Part shown: one piece after another, positions 1-10,740 of the stretch
Layout: the number at the start of each line of letters is the position of its first letter
How positions within the stretch are numbered: position 1 is the stretch's first letter
Origin: Turnera subulata
Lineage: Eukaryota; Streptophyta; Magnoliopsida; Malpighiales; Passifloraceae
Assembly (NCBI GenBank): GCA_028386065.3
Contig: JAKUCV010006644.1
Coordinates: forward strand, 88,063 to 152,062
DNA: 64,000 nucleotides
Reading direction: 5' to 3'
The notes under the pieces: generated by a model
What the model was told of the DNA's origin: nothing
Database searches by the model: none
The model's input: only the letters and a program-made list of their open reading frames with translations
Program-made: the position numbers and the translations under genes

Positions 1-2570
1 CCACAGCCCTCACCCAAGGTCTTCACCATCTCCACCTTCCTCTCTTTCTGTTTTTTTTCTTTCCTTTCTTTCTTCTCTTCTTCTTCCGATCAGTGCCGCC
101 CCCACGATTCGCCCCAGCTTTCTCATCCTCGAATTGTGACTAACGAAATCTCTCCCCTTCTTCTTCGTGGAGCTGTCGCCACCATTGAAGGGCAAGGCTG
201 CCGCCGTGGCTTCGACGTGGGAAGGGCTCAGGTGCAGGTCTGGCGCGACTCGGCCCGGGCTTGGATGCGACAAGGAGTCGCCACTGCCTGTGTTGTCGTC
301 TTGGGATATCGAGGTCATCTCGGGCTCGTAGGTGTTGGACTCGAGCCGTGGCCAGGTCGGGTTAACGAGGGACGGCAGACCTGCGAACTTGCCACCACCG
401 GGGTAAGTGGCCACGCCGTCCTTTCTCCTATTTCCTTCCCTTCTTTTCTTTTGCCGAGTTTCACTTTTCTTTTTTTTTCTCCTATTGCTGAGTTGTATTG
501 GTTGTTGTTGTGGTCGGCTACGGCTGGTGATTTCTTGTGGATCTGCAGTGGTTCTTTGTGATTGGGTTGTGGGTCTTGGTCGTTCAGGCGCGGTGTTGGT
601 TCAGTGGTTTGGCTGATTGTTGGGTGGTTGGGCTCTGTATTGCTCACGGCGAGGTGGCGAGTTAATTTCCGGCAGTGGCTGTTAGTGTTGCCGTTGGTCA
701 TATATGAGGCTCGGGTTTTGGGATTGAAACCGTGAAGACGAATCTGTGTTTTGTGTTTTTCGGTAAGGGCCCGACATCCCAATCTGTTGCTTGATTCGTT
801 CTGGATGCTTGGTGATTGTGTTTGATTAATACTTGACAATATGAATTATTGTGGGCTGCAAGATTGCTAGTTTTTAAACTATAAATTGACTTGTACTTGG
901 GGGTTCTTGAGTACAAATGGTCGTTGGGAAGTTTAATTGGTAGTTGAGCATCATGTGATATTTTGGGCAATAAGTAGCATGACAGTTTAGCATTGGAGGA
1001 GCATTGAATATTTAAATCAGCTCATTTGTTTTTACTTTGGTAATAAAACATGTCCATCTTGTGTTGCATCGTTGGCGTGGCTGAACATGTGGTTGCCACT
1101 TGTGGCCGACTGGAATATTAAAATCTGGAAGACAACATTACCTTTGTGCGTATTTGTACCAAGTCCACAAGAGTGCATCTCGCATAGGTTTCCTTTGTTT
1201 GAAATTCATTTCCATCGAATCATCATATGTAGGTGCATTCATTATACTAAATATTTACATTTATTAGTCACTAATTTACGCTAAGTGTGAGATGGAGGTA
1301 ATAATGGTTTTTGATGTGTTCCAATGCAAGATTAAAAACTCAAAAGAATTCTTTTTCCAGTTTAATAGATTTTTCTTGGGGATTGGCACCGTAACACCTT
1401 GTTTTCTATGTTTTTGGCTTCCAAATGAATTGTCCAGTTTTTAAAAAGTTTTTGCATTTCCAACATCGTCTGTTTATAAAATTGATTACTTTGAGTTGAA
1501 GTTGGATTGGTCTTGGTTTTAGGTTCGGTAGCTAAACGCTGAACCTTAAATGCTAATATGGACTTCATAAGAATCGGGCTACAAAGCCAACGGGTATAAC
1601 GGGGTTTAAAGGTGGGTTTAATAAGGTGGGCTTTACGCACTGGTATAAAACCTTGATTTGATTTAGGCTTAGACCTGAATCTCTTAGTAACGGGCCTAGT
1701 GTACGGTTTAAGTTCAAGAACATATCATTAGCATGACCATTCCGTTGTCCTGAGTAAGCAACTTATATGATGTGTATATTCGTAGGATGTTACGACTATA
1801 GGATGTGTCGGGCAGAGCAAGGCTTCAATACCCGAGGCAATTATTATGGCCAAGGTGAGGACTTATAAACCTTTGTATGCACTACTGCCTACAATGCTCG
1901 GTTAAATGTCTTGGAATATAAAGTGGTGTTATTTGTTTGGTCTTTAATGCTATGCATGCTTGCCTGTTGTGCTGATGTTGCTGTTTGCTACCTATGACGT
2001 GGTGTGCCTGATTATGTGGCATGTTTGTCTGATGTGATGTATTGTGCCTGTCTAGTAGGACTTGTTTGGTTATGATAAACACATGAGATATGGATTTGTG
2101 GTTTGTGTGGTGGACTATGGGCTGGGGCCCGGATTTGTGATTAAGATATTAAAACCACACAATGATATCTGACAATAACGTATGGTACAACTCTTAAAGA
2201 ATAAATGAGAATATCGAATTATAATAAAGTCTACTGTGGGGCTGTTGACTGGTTGGTTCGAGCGGGAAGGATTACCCCTCGGGATGGCATGCGGGTTTGC
2301 ATCTGGGCCTGTGATGGCCGGTTCTACCTCCCTCTTTCTATCTCCCCCCTTTCTACCTCCCTCTTTCTCTCTGTCTCTCTCTCTCTCTCTCTGTGGATAT
2401 GTTTGGGCTTCGTGCCTGGTTTATTTGGGCTTATGCCTGGTTGTCTGATCAGACGGGACCGAGCTCGACGCACACAGTAGAGGGCCCTAATAAAATGTTT
2501 AAACCTAATAACAAATATAATTATATAAGTAATGGTAGTGATGGTTGAAGTCTGGTGATGACTTGTGTTG
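1..2570. other. Unassigned sequence, no gene supported
   Basis: A pyrimidine-rich stretch (about 20-100) is followed by GC-richer sequence (100-420) with a good 5' splice-site-like GTAAGT at 403-408, then AT-richer sequence to 2570. Two overlapping opposite frames (10-414 minus, 134 codons; 136-561 plus, 141 codons) look like low-complexity translations and show no domain I recognise. The pattern could be the 5' end of a gene or the interior of the retroelement whose terminus is at 3156. I cannot decide, and I do not call a gene. Confidence 0.4.
2322..2392. repeat. Pyrimidine tract with CT microsatellite
   Basis: A TTCTACCTCCCTCTTTCT unit occurs at 2322-2339 and again at 2351-2368, followed by an uninterrupted CT run at 2374-2392. 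It is low-complexity sequence; overlapping short ORFs here are not credible genes. Confidence 0.85.
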
Positions 2571-2804
2571 TGTATTGTGAATTGGTTTGTGCACTGTGTT
2601 TGTTATTGCCTGTTGCCGGTGTATTTGTAGTTGATTTGTTTTGTATATTATTGGTTTATTTGTCTGCGGTGAGACAGTGGTTGGTCATGTATTGTGAATT
2701 GGTTTGTGCACTGTGTTTGTTATTGCCTGTTGCCGGTGTATTTGTAGTTGATTTGTTTTGTATATTATTGGTTTATTTGTCTGCGGTGAGACAGTGGTTG
2801 GTCT
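2571..2804. repeat. 117-bp direct tandem duplication
   Basis: The segment 2571-2687 is repeated at 2688-2804 with no mismatch that I could see. The period is 117 bp (39 codons), so a short plus-strand frame stays open through both copies, but its leucine/valine-rich translation is not a recognised protein. Near identity implies a recent duplication or an assembly stutter. Confidence 0.85.
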
Positions 2805-2859
2805 CACCCCCTCACAGTTTTACACAGGTTAGCTGATCGATGATCAGAAGAGCATATCA

Positions 2860-3156
2860 GCAGGTGGCGGTGCTTTCCTCTCCTCGAGTCGGATCCATAG
2901 AGTTCACTGCATACATGTTATCTTATGTATAGTCTTCCGCTGCATACTCGTTGTTGTGTAATTTGTTGTATAAATGTTCATTGATTTTGTTGTTGATATT
3001 GTATCCCGGGTAGAAGGGCTTTTTGGTCACTTCACATGTTGTATATTCTTTAATGAAAAATTTGGGATACGGGTGTCCCGAGAATGATAATGGCAATTTG
3101 GTCAATCTATAATTAATTTATAACTCATATTAATAAATTGGGACACGGGTGTTTCA
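2860..3156 (-). repeat. Gypsy-like LTR terminus (minus orientation)
   Basis: Read on the minus strand, the sequence starts at 3156 with TGAAACACCCGTGTCCCAA, then a CGGGACACCCG block, GCAGCGGAAG, a GGATCC block and CACCTGCTG. The same succession occurs on the plus strand from 63502, so these are two copies of one LTR family in inverted orientation. The TG start fits an LTR end, and the landmarks resemble LTRs of chromovirus (Tekay/Del-like) gypsy elements; that lineage is inferred. The inner limit of the LTR is not defined; 2860 is only where I can still align the two copies. Confidence 0.55.
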
Positions 3157-3283
3157 AAATATTCTAGGGTTATAAGTATGTGTAAGCGTTTATCTCATAA
3201 ACGATACTTATTGGAATAACCTTAATGTGTATACATGACTACAAATAATCATCCATGATTGGCTTTTGGGCATATTCCTAACA
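3157..3283 (-). repeat. Truncated 3' LTR of copia A1
   Basis: On minus the segment begins at 3283 with TGTTAGGAATATGCCCAAAA and matches the first ~127 bp of the full family-A LTR at 8656-10213. The match stops at 3157, where the gypsy-like LTR abuts. The PPT GGGAGATTG lies immediately inside. Confidence 0.8.
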
Positions 3284-3297
3284 ATCTCCCACTTGCA

Positions 3298-5348
3298 CTA
3301 AAGCCAATCATCCATATATCTCATACAAGTGGATCTAGCATGACCATCATGCTTACACTGTGTGAGAGGCTCAGTCAGAAGATCTGCTACATAGTTCTCA
3401 AATGGAACTTTGTACAGCCACAGTTGTAGGGTCGGCAACTGTTTCTTGCCTGGAACTCTTCCAGCAAACAGCGCCACATCCAAGACAAAACACGTAAACT
3501 TACTGTGATATAAAATTATCCCTGTCTGTTTGGAAGCTGGCATCTTTGTAACACTTTACAACAAGCCCATCAACGCTTCCGTGAACCAGGAATGCATCCT
3601 TAGTGCTTCTCAAGTACTTAAGGATATTTAACCGCTGTCCAGTGACTTTCACCGGGAGCAGAGTGGCATCTGCTTGTGACACTCAAAGCATAAGCGACAT
3701 CCGATCTAGTACATAGCATGGCATATATGATAGATCCTATTGCAGAAGCATAAGGGATCTAACTCATCCACTCTCTCACCTTAGTCATACTAGGATATAG
3801 ACTCTTTGAGAAAGATATGCCATGTGACATGGGCAAGAAACCCTTCTTGGAATCTTGCATGCTAAACCTCTTTAGCACCTTGTCAACATATGTACTCTGA
3901 CTTAGCCCGAAAAGTCTCTTGGATCTATCTCTATAGATGTTTATACCTAACACTTAGGCAGCTTCTCCTAAGTCCTTCATTGAGAAATTCTTTCCTAACC
4001 AAGTCTTTGCAGATTTTAGTGTCGGAATATCATTCTCAATAAGTAGGATGTCGTCAACCTACAACAACAAGAAAACAATAGTGCTCCCACTAACCTTCTA
4101 GTAAACACATGAAACATCTTCACTTTTAATGAAACCAAACTCTTTGATTACTTCACTAAAACGAAGATTCCAACTCCTAGAAGCTTGCCTTAGTCCACAA
4201 ATGGACCTTTGCAACTTGCGTACCATACTAGCATACTCTGGATCGACAAAACCTTCAGGTTGTGTCAAGTACACATCCACAAAACTTTTCCATTAAGGAA
4301 AGCGGTTTTGACATCCATTTGCCATATTTCATAATCATGGTATGCGGCCATAGCCAAAAGAATCCGGATGGATTTAACCATGGCAACTGGTGAGAAGGTT
4401 TCATCATAGTCAATACTATGAACTAGCTTGAAACCTTCCGCAACCAATTGCCCTTTAAAGGTAATCACATTACCATCCATGTAGGTCTTTCTCAAAGACC
4501 CATTTGCACCCTATAGGTTTTACCCTTTCAGGTAGATCAACCAAGGTCCATACCTTGTTTTGATACATGGATTCCATTTCCGAATTCATGGCTTCTAGCC
4601 ACTTCTGGGAGTCCGGACCCGTAACGGTCTGCTGATAGGTAATGGGCTCATCCTCATCTATGAGCATCACATCCCCGGTATGAGTCACGAGAAATCCATA
4701 TCTCTCGGGCTCATGCCGAATCCTATTCGACCTACGCGGTCCATGTGTTACTGGAACAGGATTCGCGTCCACAACACTTTGTGGTTCCTGTTCTTGTTCC
4801 ATCTCAGTCTCTAGATCTCGAACTTTTTCGAGTTCTATTTTCCTCCCACTGATTCCTCTAGAAATAAACTCTCTTTCTAGAAAAATCGCAGTCCGAGCAA
4901 CAAACACTTTGTGGTCGGTGGGATTATAGCAGTTATACCCTTTAGTTTCCTTAGGGTAACCTACAAATAGGTACTTCTCGGATTTTGGGCCAAGTTTATC
5001 CGAAGCTTCACGTCTTACGTAAGCCTCACAACCCCAAATCCTCATAAAAGACAAATTGGGACGCTTCCCAGTCCATATCTCATATGGTGTGTATTCGACT
5101 GATTTAGACGGAACATTGTTTAGTGTAAAAGCAGCAGTTAATAAAGCATGTCCCCAAAAGGAAGAAGGAAGGTCAGCTTGACTCATCATAGAACGAACCA
5201 TGTCTAACAAGGTTCTGTTCGTCCTATCAGATACGCCATTCCAATGAGGCGTACCTGGTGGAGTAAGTTGTGATACTATACCACAACTATTTAGATAGTC
5301 AAGAAAGTCTCGGTCTAAGTATTCACCACCTCGATCTGATCGAAGCAT
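3298..5348 (-). pseudogene. Copia A1 integrase core, RT and RNase H, disrupted
   Basis: Conceptual segments in order: the integrase core with RSDRGGEY (second catalytic Asp) and NGVSDRTNRT near 5348-5100, where the usual catalytic Glu (GVSE) reads Asp; integrase C-terminus with VGYPKETKGY; RT start with IGCKWVF; RT core with QMDVKTAFLNG (4495-4265) and CGLRQASRSWN (4280-4098). The YVDD box near 4050 reads stop-VDD because its Tyr codon has become TAG. Then comes LSQSTYVDKVLKRFSMQDSK (3953-3759) and an RNase H tail ending MRYMDDWL at 3298. There are at least four frame breaks, so no polyprotein can be made. Confidence 0.85.
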
Positions 5349-6243
5349 CTTAATACTTTTCCGAGTTGATTCTGTACTTCATTCTTAAATTCTTTGAACT
5401 TTTCAAAGGATTCCGACTTGTGTCTCATTAGAGACACTTAGCCGTATCTACTGATGTCATCAGTAAATGTAATGAAGTATTGAAAACCACGTCTAGCCTA
5501 TGTAGACATAGGTCCGCATACATCAGTATGTATTAGACCTAGCAAGTCCTAGGCTCTTCACCTTTACCCGTAAAGGAAGCCTTAGTCATTTTGCCTAACA
5601 AACATGACTCATATGTCTCATATGATTCAAAATCAAATGAGTCTAAAAATCCAACTTTATGGAGTTTAGGAATACGAGTCTCGTTTATATGGGCCAAACG
5701 ACTATGCNNNNNNNNNNNNNNNNNNNNNCCTTTACCCGTAAAGGAAGCCTTAGTCATTTTGCCTAACAAACATGACTCATATGTCTCATATGATTCAAAA
5801 TCAAATGAGTCTAAAAATCCAACTTTATGGAGTTTAGGAATACGAGTCTCGTTTATATGGGCCAAACGACTATGCCAGAGATAGGTTTCATTAGAATCAT
5901 GTAATCTAACCTTCTTCGTATTAATGTTATAGATAGGCGTTACTAGGTTTAGAACATACAAACGATCGTTTAAAAATGCACCACCATAAATTTCATTGAA
6001 ATAAATAGAACAGCAATTGTTCTTTATTCTCAATAAAAAAAATTTCTTGTCCATACAAGATACAGAAATCAAATTCCTGCTTATGGTAGGTACATAATAA
6101 TAATTTTCCAGTACTAAAACCAAACCACTCGGTAAGGATAGATAGAAAGTCCCTACGGCTATTGTAGCAACTCTTGCTCCAATTCCGAGGCATAGGTCTT
6201 TCTCATCCTTAGCCAATCTCCCACTCTTTCTCAGTTCCTTCAC
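5349..6243 (-). pseudogene. Copia A1 protease to integrase N-terminus
   Basis: The frame contains the post-protease segment (VPTISRNLISVSCMDKK), the GAG-pre-integrase motif LWHSRLAHINETRIPKL, and the zinc-binding Cys cluster region ESCLLGKMTKASF. The apparent internal repeat of this last part in the 234-codon frame is caused by the gap at 5708-5728 and the identical sequence on both sides. The protease DTG box region, just upstream at 6250-6290, is out of frame. The part between 5349 and 5538 is frameshifted relative to its neighbours. Confidence 0.8.
5561..5875. other. 21-N gap with identical 147-bp flanks (assembly overlap)
   Basis: 5561-5707 and 5729-5875 appear identical and lie on either side of Ns at 5708-5728. 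This is what a scaffold join leaves when two overlapping contigs were not merged. The true locus probably has one copy. Confidence 0.9.
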
Positions 6244-6998
6244 ATTTCCTAAAATGTGATAACCACATCCGGTATCTTATACCCACGATACAGAGGTAGA
6301 GATATTACCCTCTATAACAAAATACCTGAAGCGGAAGTCTCACTTCCCTTCTGCTTCTTTACCTCTTCAAGGTAAACAGGGCAGTTGCGTTTCTAATGGC
6401 TTGGTTTGTTGCAACGGAAACAATTTCCTGCCTTTGCAACATCACTCTTGGGTTTCAGCACATGAGAATAGAAGATGCACATACACCAAACCTTTTGGTA
6501 CATTTCTTCTTCTTCTCAAACTTTGCTTTACCCTTTCCTTCTCTAAGGAAACCAAGACCCTCTGGGCTCTCAATGTATATAAACATCTTGAGCACATGAG
6601 GTCTAACGGGTGATAACTTAGCCATCTTGCATTGGAACAATGCCTTAGAGGTCTCGTACCTCCCATGCCTTACTTGCTCTCCTCAGAGCATTTTCAGGTG
6701 TTCGATCATATCGAGCGCCCCCATGTTCTCATGTTGCTTCTGAAGCTCAGAGTCCATGGTAATTAGCATAAGGCATGTAATATCCAATGCATCATCAACA
6801 TGCTTCTTATAAGCATCTCATTCTGCCCTAAAAGCATTAGGCGCCGGTTCATTAGGAACAAGCCCTTCAAGGACATACAGATTTTTCTTGTTTGAAGACT
6901 ATCCTCAAAATGTGATGCCACTCTAGGAAACTATTCCTATTCAGCTTGTCCTACTCAAGAACGAATCGCAATAATAAAGTGCTAGTGTTTTGTGCCAT
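6244..6998 (-). pseudogene. Copia A1 gag, degenerate
   Basis: Start chosen at 6998 because the context CCATGGCACAAAACAC matches the gag starts of A2 (36702) and A4 (58776). The region aligns by eye with the A4 gag: the YVLEGPVPNEPTPNAPRA-like segment near 6880-6830, MIEHLKMLFEE near 6710, and the FQCKMAESSPVRPHVLKM-like segment near 6640-6590. The CCHC region lies near 6430-6390. Frameshifts and stops break it into short pieces. Gag would form the virus-like particle coat and bind RNA. Confidence 0.75.
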
Positions 6999-7560
6999 GG
7001 TAATTCTACAACAATGATCAACTCACACAAATAATAGTCATGCATACAAATCATTTAATAAGGAATTCTATTAAATGTGCTCCTACTACATAAATCAAGA
7101 CAATTATATAAGTTGGCCAAGATCCATATTTCACTACAACATAAGTCAGCGAGGGCTGATCACCTATATCAATAGTTATTTAGGTAGACAACTCTTGTCA
7201 ATTACATCTCTATGTAACTCTTGGATAGTTGAGTGAACAACACCTTGTCCATGTCTATCTTATAGACTTGCTCAACCCTTGCCTCTAGGTCCTTAATCCT
7301 ATTAAGATAACCTAGTTAAGTCCAAACCCACAACAAGCAGTCGAGATATTACAAACTCGCACCTTCCTAGGATAAACAATGGCACCTTGCTAGGGCAAAA
7401 CCTACCAATTGTTTATCTTAGGCTTGATGAGTGCTTATCATGGAAGGCAACTAAGAACTTAATATTTTTTATCAACATATAATTCCAACACATCAAATGC
7501 TTGTTCTTGATAAATCATACATTGATGTCATGTAAGTTTGGAAACCAAATACATGTGAAT

Positions 7561-8349
7561 ATCGATGTCTAACTTGAACACCGATGTTTTGAGAATCTGA
7601 TTCTCCCAACAACTTGGCAGCACTTAGAATTTCGGCCATATCCAGAACTCTAGAGCTTGGATTTGTGCAAACTTGGTGTCACTGGAAAGCTAAGAAGTAG
7701 AGCTACAACTTTGCTGTTCAAACTAGACACCAATTCGGCCTCCTTCTGCCCCGAATTCGCTGTTCAAGTCACTGCTTCCCATAACATCGATGTGGGTATT
7801 CTAGGACATCGATGTCCTGTCATGAACATCGATGTCATTTGGCCTCTGGAACACAAGGACATCGATGTCCTGTCATCAACATCGATGTCCTTGGGGCTCT
7901 GGAAGTCCAAACCTTTTGGCAGAGCTCGAGAACATCGATGTTCAACTCTTGGACATCGATGTTGGAAAGTTCCAAAGGTTCAAAAACTTGGCAGTAGCAT
8001 TTTAACATCGATGTCTAACCTTTAAACATCGATGTTTGAGACTCTTGAACACAAGGACATCGATGTTGTAATGTAAACATCGATGTTATTTGGTCTCTGG
8101 AATCTCAAACAAATCTCACAAGGCTTGGACATCGATGTTCAACCCTTCAACATCGATGTTCATGTGAATCTGCCAAGGCCAATCTACATAGGACATCGAT
8201 GTTCACCTCATGAACATCGATGTTCAATGTTCTCTGCCAAGGCCAGACTACACAGAACATCGATGTTCCTCTGATGAACATCGATGTCCAGTGGTCTCGG
8301 CCAAGGCAAAAATAGTGTGAACATCGATGTTCATCTTGTGAACATCGAT
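7561..8349. repeat. Phased ACATCGATGT palindrome array in A1 leader
   Basis: There are about 20 copies of ATCGAT inside the longer palindrome ACATCGATGT. First bases of ATCGAT: 7561, 7786, 7808, 7828, 7861, 7881, 7934, 7955, 8007, 8028, 8059, 8079, 8131, 8152, 8195, 8217, 8259, 8280, 8323, 8344. From 7808 on they form nine doublets with internal offset 20-22 bp; doublet starts are 52-53, 64 or 72-73 bp apart. Spacers share words such as CTGCCAAGGCC, so part of the array grew by tandem duplication. It lies between PBS and gag ATG of A1. Confidence 0.9.
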
Positions 8350-8641
8350 GTTATGGCCCTGCTGCACTAGAACGACAATCGTTCCTTACACAAACCGACA
8401 ATCGATTTTCGTTTTGTCGAACCCCTTCGACTTACTGCCAATAACTCCTTGAATGATATCACATACCAATCACGTTCATGTTGTCAAAACATTTTTTGAC
8501 ACATCCAACAACAACATATATATCACATATACAATTAAAATCAACATATAATGATCATGCTACATCACATATAACATATCATATATATATGCATGAACAT
8601 ATCAACATATGCACATAAATCCGGTTTAGAGCTTCACAAGA

Positions 8642-8654
8642 GGCTCCGCTACCA
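8642..8654 (-). other. Primer binding site of A1
   Basis: On minus the sequence is TGGTAGCGGAGCC, one base inside the LTR end at 8656. It differs at two positions from the common plant initiator-Met PBS TGGTATCAGAGCC. The same variant occurs in A2, A4, F1 and F2. Confidence 0.75.
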
Positions 8655-8655
8655 C

Positions 8656-10213
8656 TGTAAGTTTCCGTAATCTATATGACACTCATATACAACATCAAAT
8701 GCACAGCGAAAGCATGGAAACTTAACCAAGAACCAAGTGAAGCATGCATAAACCGCATAACAAAAATTTACATACCTTGTTCGGTTGAGGTCTTTCACCC
8801 AACTGTAGAGCCGAATCAGCTAGAGCCAGACAAAAGCCTTGCCCCTCTATGGTATCCACACGAACCGTGACTGGTTTGGAATCGTCACACGACTCAAGCC
8901 TCGAGCTCCCCGGACTGATGTTCTAGCAACAAGAAAACCGGGGTTGTGTGTTTTTGGGTGTTTTTGGTTCTTCCTTCTTTCACAAAGAAGAAGAAGAGTG
9001 ATGTGTTTGTGCTGAAGCTCTCAAAGACTCTCAAGACACTTTCAAGCTCAGAATTTTCAGACACAAAAACGTTGATGGAAAGACCCTTGCATAATCAGAT
9101 TATGCCTTTGCTTTCCAACTCACTAAAGTGGAAGACGAGGTGGCCAACACCTTTGGCCTACTAGATTAGGAATCTTATGATAATGTCCACCACTTAGCAA
9201 CAATGTAATACACATCACATGGCACTTAGTGTGGCTCAATTATTCTGACAATAAGTGAACCAACCAGCCCAAAACGACCTGGTTCAACCATGGTCCAACC
9301 ACGGTCCAACCACACCCGGTCCAGCCATAGTCCAACCACGGTCCAACCACCTGCTCGAATCAACGGTTCTATGTGTGTGACCCTGTAGGCACTTGTAACG
9401 TCTGGAAATAATTGTAAAATTCTCATTTTACAATTATAAGCAAAGAGCGGCGTCTAGCAACACATCATTGCTACCCGAACGACAAGAACAGTACTGATTC
9501 TCTATGCCTCGGAACATGTCATCGTCCCTTCGTCCCATTATCAAGATCAAACACGAGACATGGAATATGTCGTTCTCGTATATGTTTAATCTATGTTTCT
9601 TGATCCCCGAGTTAACTGTATAAAACGGATACCCGTGATATCACCATATCACCTAATCCGAGTATGGCCATACATTTAACAGTTCAACTCTATCAAGAAA
9701 CCATCCGATAATATACCCGTTATATGGGTCGAATGAATCCCATCTTGATCAATCAAAACCCTCTACATACTCGTCATATAGCCAATGATTACCCTTATGT
9801 CCACCCAGTTACGGATGACAAGGAATAATATCAAAGTACATGACTCATATGTTGGATACCTTGACGATCTCAGGTCGGAGGACAATACATCTATAAGAAA
9901 CACTAATGACATACATATAACGTTCCATGTAGTGTTCTTATGTGGGTCGGTCCAGTCCACAAGTTCTCCAACTTGTACCCGTATGTAGAATTCATATCAC
10001 ATATGCAATTCTCAACATACGCTAGTCTTAATTTATTATTACAACCCATCCGTAATAACAATCGACTAGGGACATTTAAGAATATGAAATATTCTAGGGT
10101 TATAAGTATGTGCAAGCGTTTATCTCATAAACAATACTTATTGGAATAACCTTAATGTGTATACATGACTACAAATAATCATCCATGATTGGCTTTTGGG
10201 CATATTACTAACA
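8656..10213 (-). repeat. 5' LTR of copia A1 (full length, 1558 bp)
   Basis: It is bounded by TGTTAGTAATATG (minus, at 10213) and ...TTACA (at 8656). It contains the family hairpin near 9411-9436, a run of GGTCCAACCACG-like ~12-bp repeats (9285-9352), and a conserved AAGGTATG splice-donor-like site near 8775 on minus. Homologous to LTRs at 19902-21420 and 32746-34239. Confidence 0.85.
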
Positions 10214-10672
10214 TGAGAGCCATTTTTGTGCCTTGTCTCGCACCGAATATGGGAATAGGCGGAGCCTTTTTGCATCTTCGCTACACCCATTAATCCTGAA
10301 AGTGTCACAATAAGAAAGAAAATTATGTAAATGTTGGTGACGGTCTTCAAATGGAGTTCCAGCAAAGGTGTTTTGCTGAACCATGGAGATTAGGCTCGGC
10401 TTAAGTTCATAGTGAGCCGATTCTATGGCTGGTTGGGCTATTCCAAATCTTGGCATGCCAGCTTGGCGAGCTAATAATTCGTTTATGGGCACCGTGTTGA
10501 GTTCATTTCCTTCCGCCATGGTTGTTGGGATAGTTGATGTTTCTTCTTGTTGTCTAGATTTTGCTTTGAACAACCTTTCGGGTTCTGGTGTAAACTCGAG
10601 CCTTCGGCTGTTGCTTCGGGTGTTATGGTTCATGCACCCAAAATACCTGAAACTTAGAGAAAAGGTGAACAA
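10214..10672 (-). pseudogene. Athila-type gag, N-terminal part, left unit
   Basis: About 150 codons, nearly identical to the gag start at 23007-23453. The likely start is the Met of MNHNTRS (about 10633); the upstream Met at 10672 is also in frame. Recognisable segments are GNELNTVPINELLARQAGM, the SAHYELKPSLISMVQQNTF block, and NFLSYCDTFRINGCSEDAKR, which are typical of Athila gag. It stops at the A1 LTR, right after DKAQKWLS. Here the Gln codon is intact, whereas the right unit has TAA at the same place. Confidence 0.85.
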
Positions 10673-10716
10673 GAGAAAAGGCCAGTTAGATTGAACCTAA
10701 AATTACTTGACGCTAG

Positions 10717-10734
10717 TCCCCGGCAACGGCGCCA
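10717..10734 (-). other. Athila-type PBS (tRNA-Asp type), left unit
   Basis: On minus TGGCGCCGTTGCCGGGGA, the known Athila-type primer site complementary to tRNA-Asp, six bases inside the LTR at 10741. Confidence 0.9.
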
Positions 10735-10740
10735 AAAACT

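Larger units (their letters stand above)
3157..10213 (-). mobile_element. Ty1/copia retrotransposon copy A1, decayed
   Basis: Reading right to left: 5' LTR 8656-10213, PBS 8642-8654, leader with palindrome array, gag from 6998, protease, integrase, RT and RNase H ending near 3298, PPT at 3284-3290 (GGGAGATTG-type on minus), then the first ~127 bp of the 3' LTR. The 3' LTR is cut at 3157 by the gypsy-like LTR. The element lies in the gag of an Athila-type unit (10214 onward). All coding parts carry stops or frameshifts. It is a Ty1/copia element by domain order (integrase before RT); I have not assigned the lineage, but its gag differs clearly from the SIRE type elsewhere in the window. Confidence 0.85.

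Noticed and set aside
10..561. Two overlapping ORFs (10-414 minus, 136-561 plus) as host genes
   Set aside because: Opposite-strand shadows in GC-richer sequence with low-complexity translations; no domain or clear gene structure.
7657..8274. ORFs with repeated TSMS / HRC / NIDV peptides in the palindrome arrays (also 34781-34984, 53284-53622, 55315-55900, 57724-58145)
   Set aside because: They are translations of ACATCGATGT repeats in changing frames and strands; the palindrome lacks stops, which creates long spurious frames.
7561..8349. CRISPR-like array (short repeats with regular spacers)
   Set aside because: The repeat is a 10-bp palindrome with spacers of ~10 and ~30-50 bp that share words, inside a plant retrotransposon leader; no cas genes, and the genome is eukaryotic.
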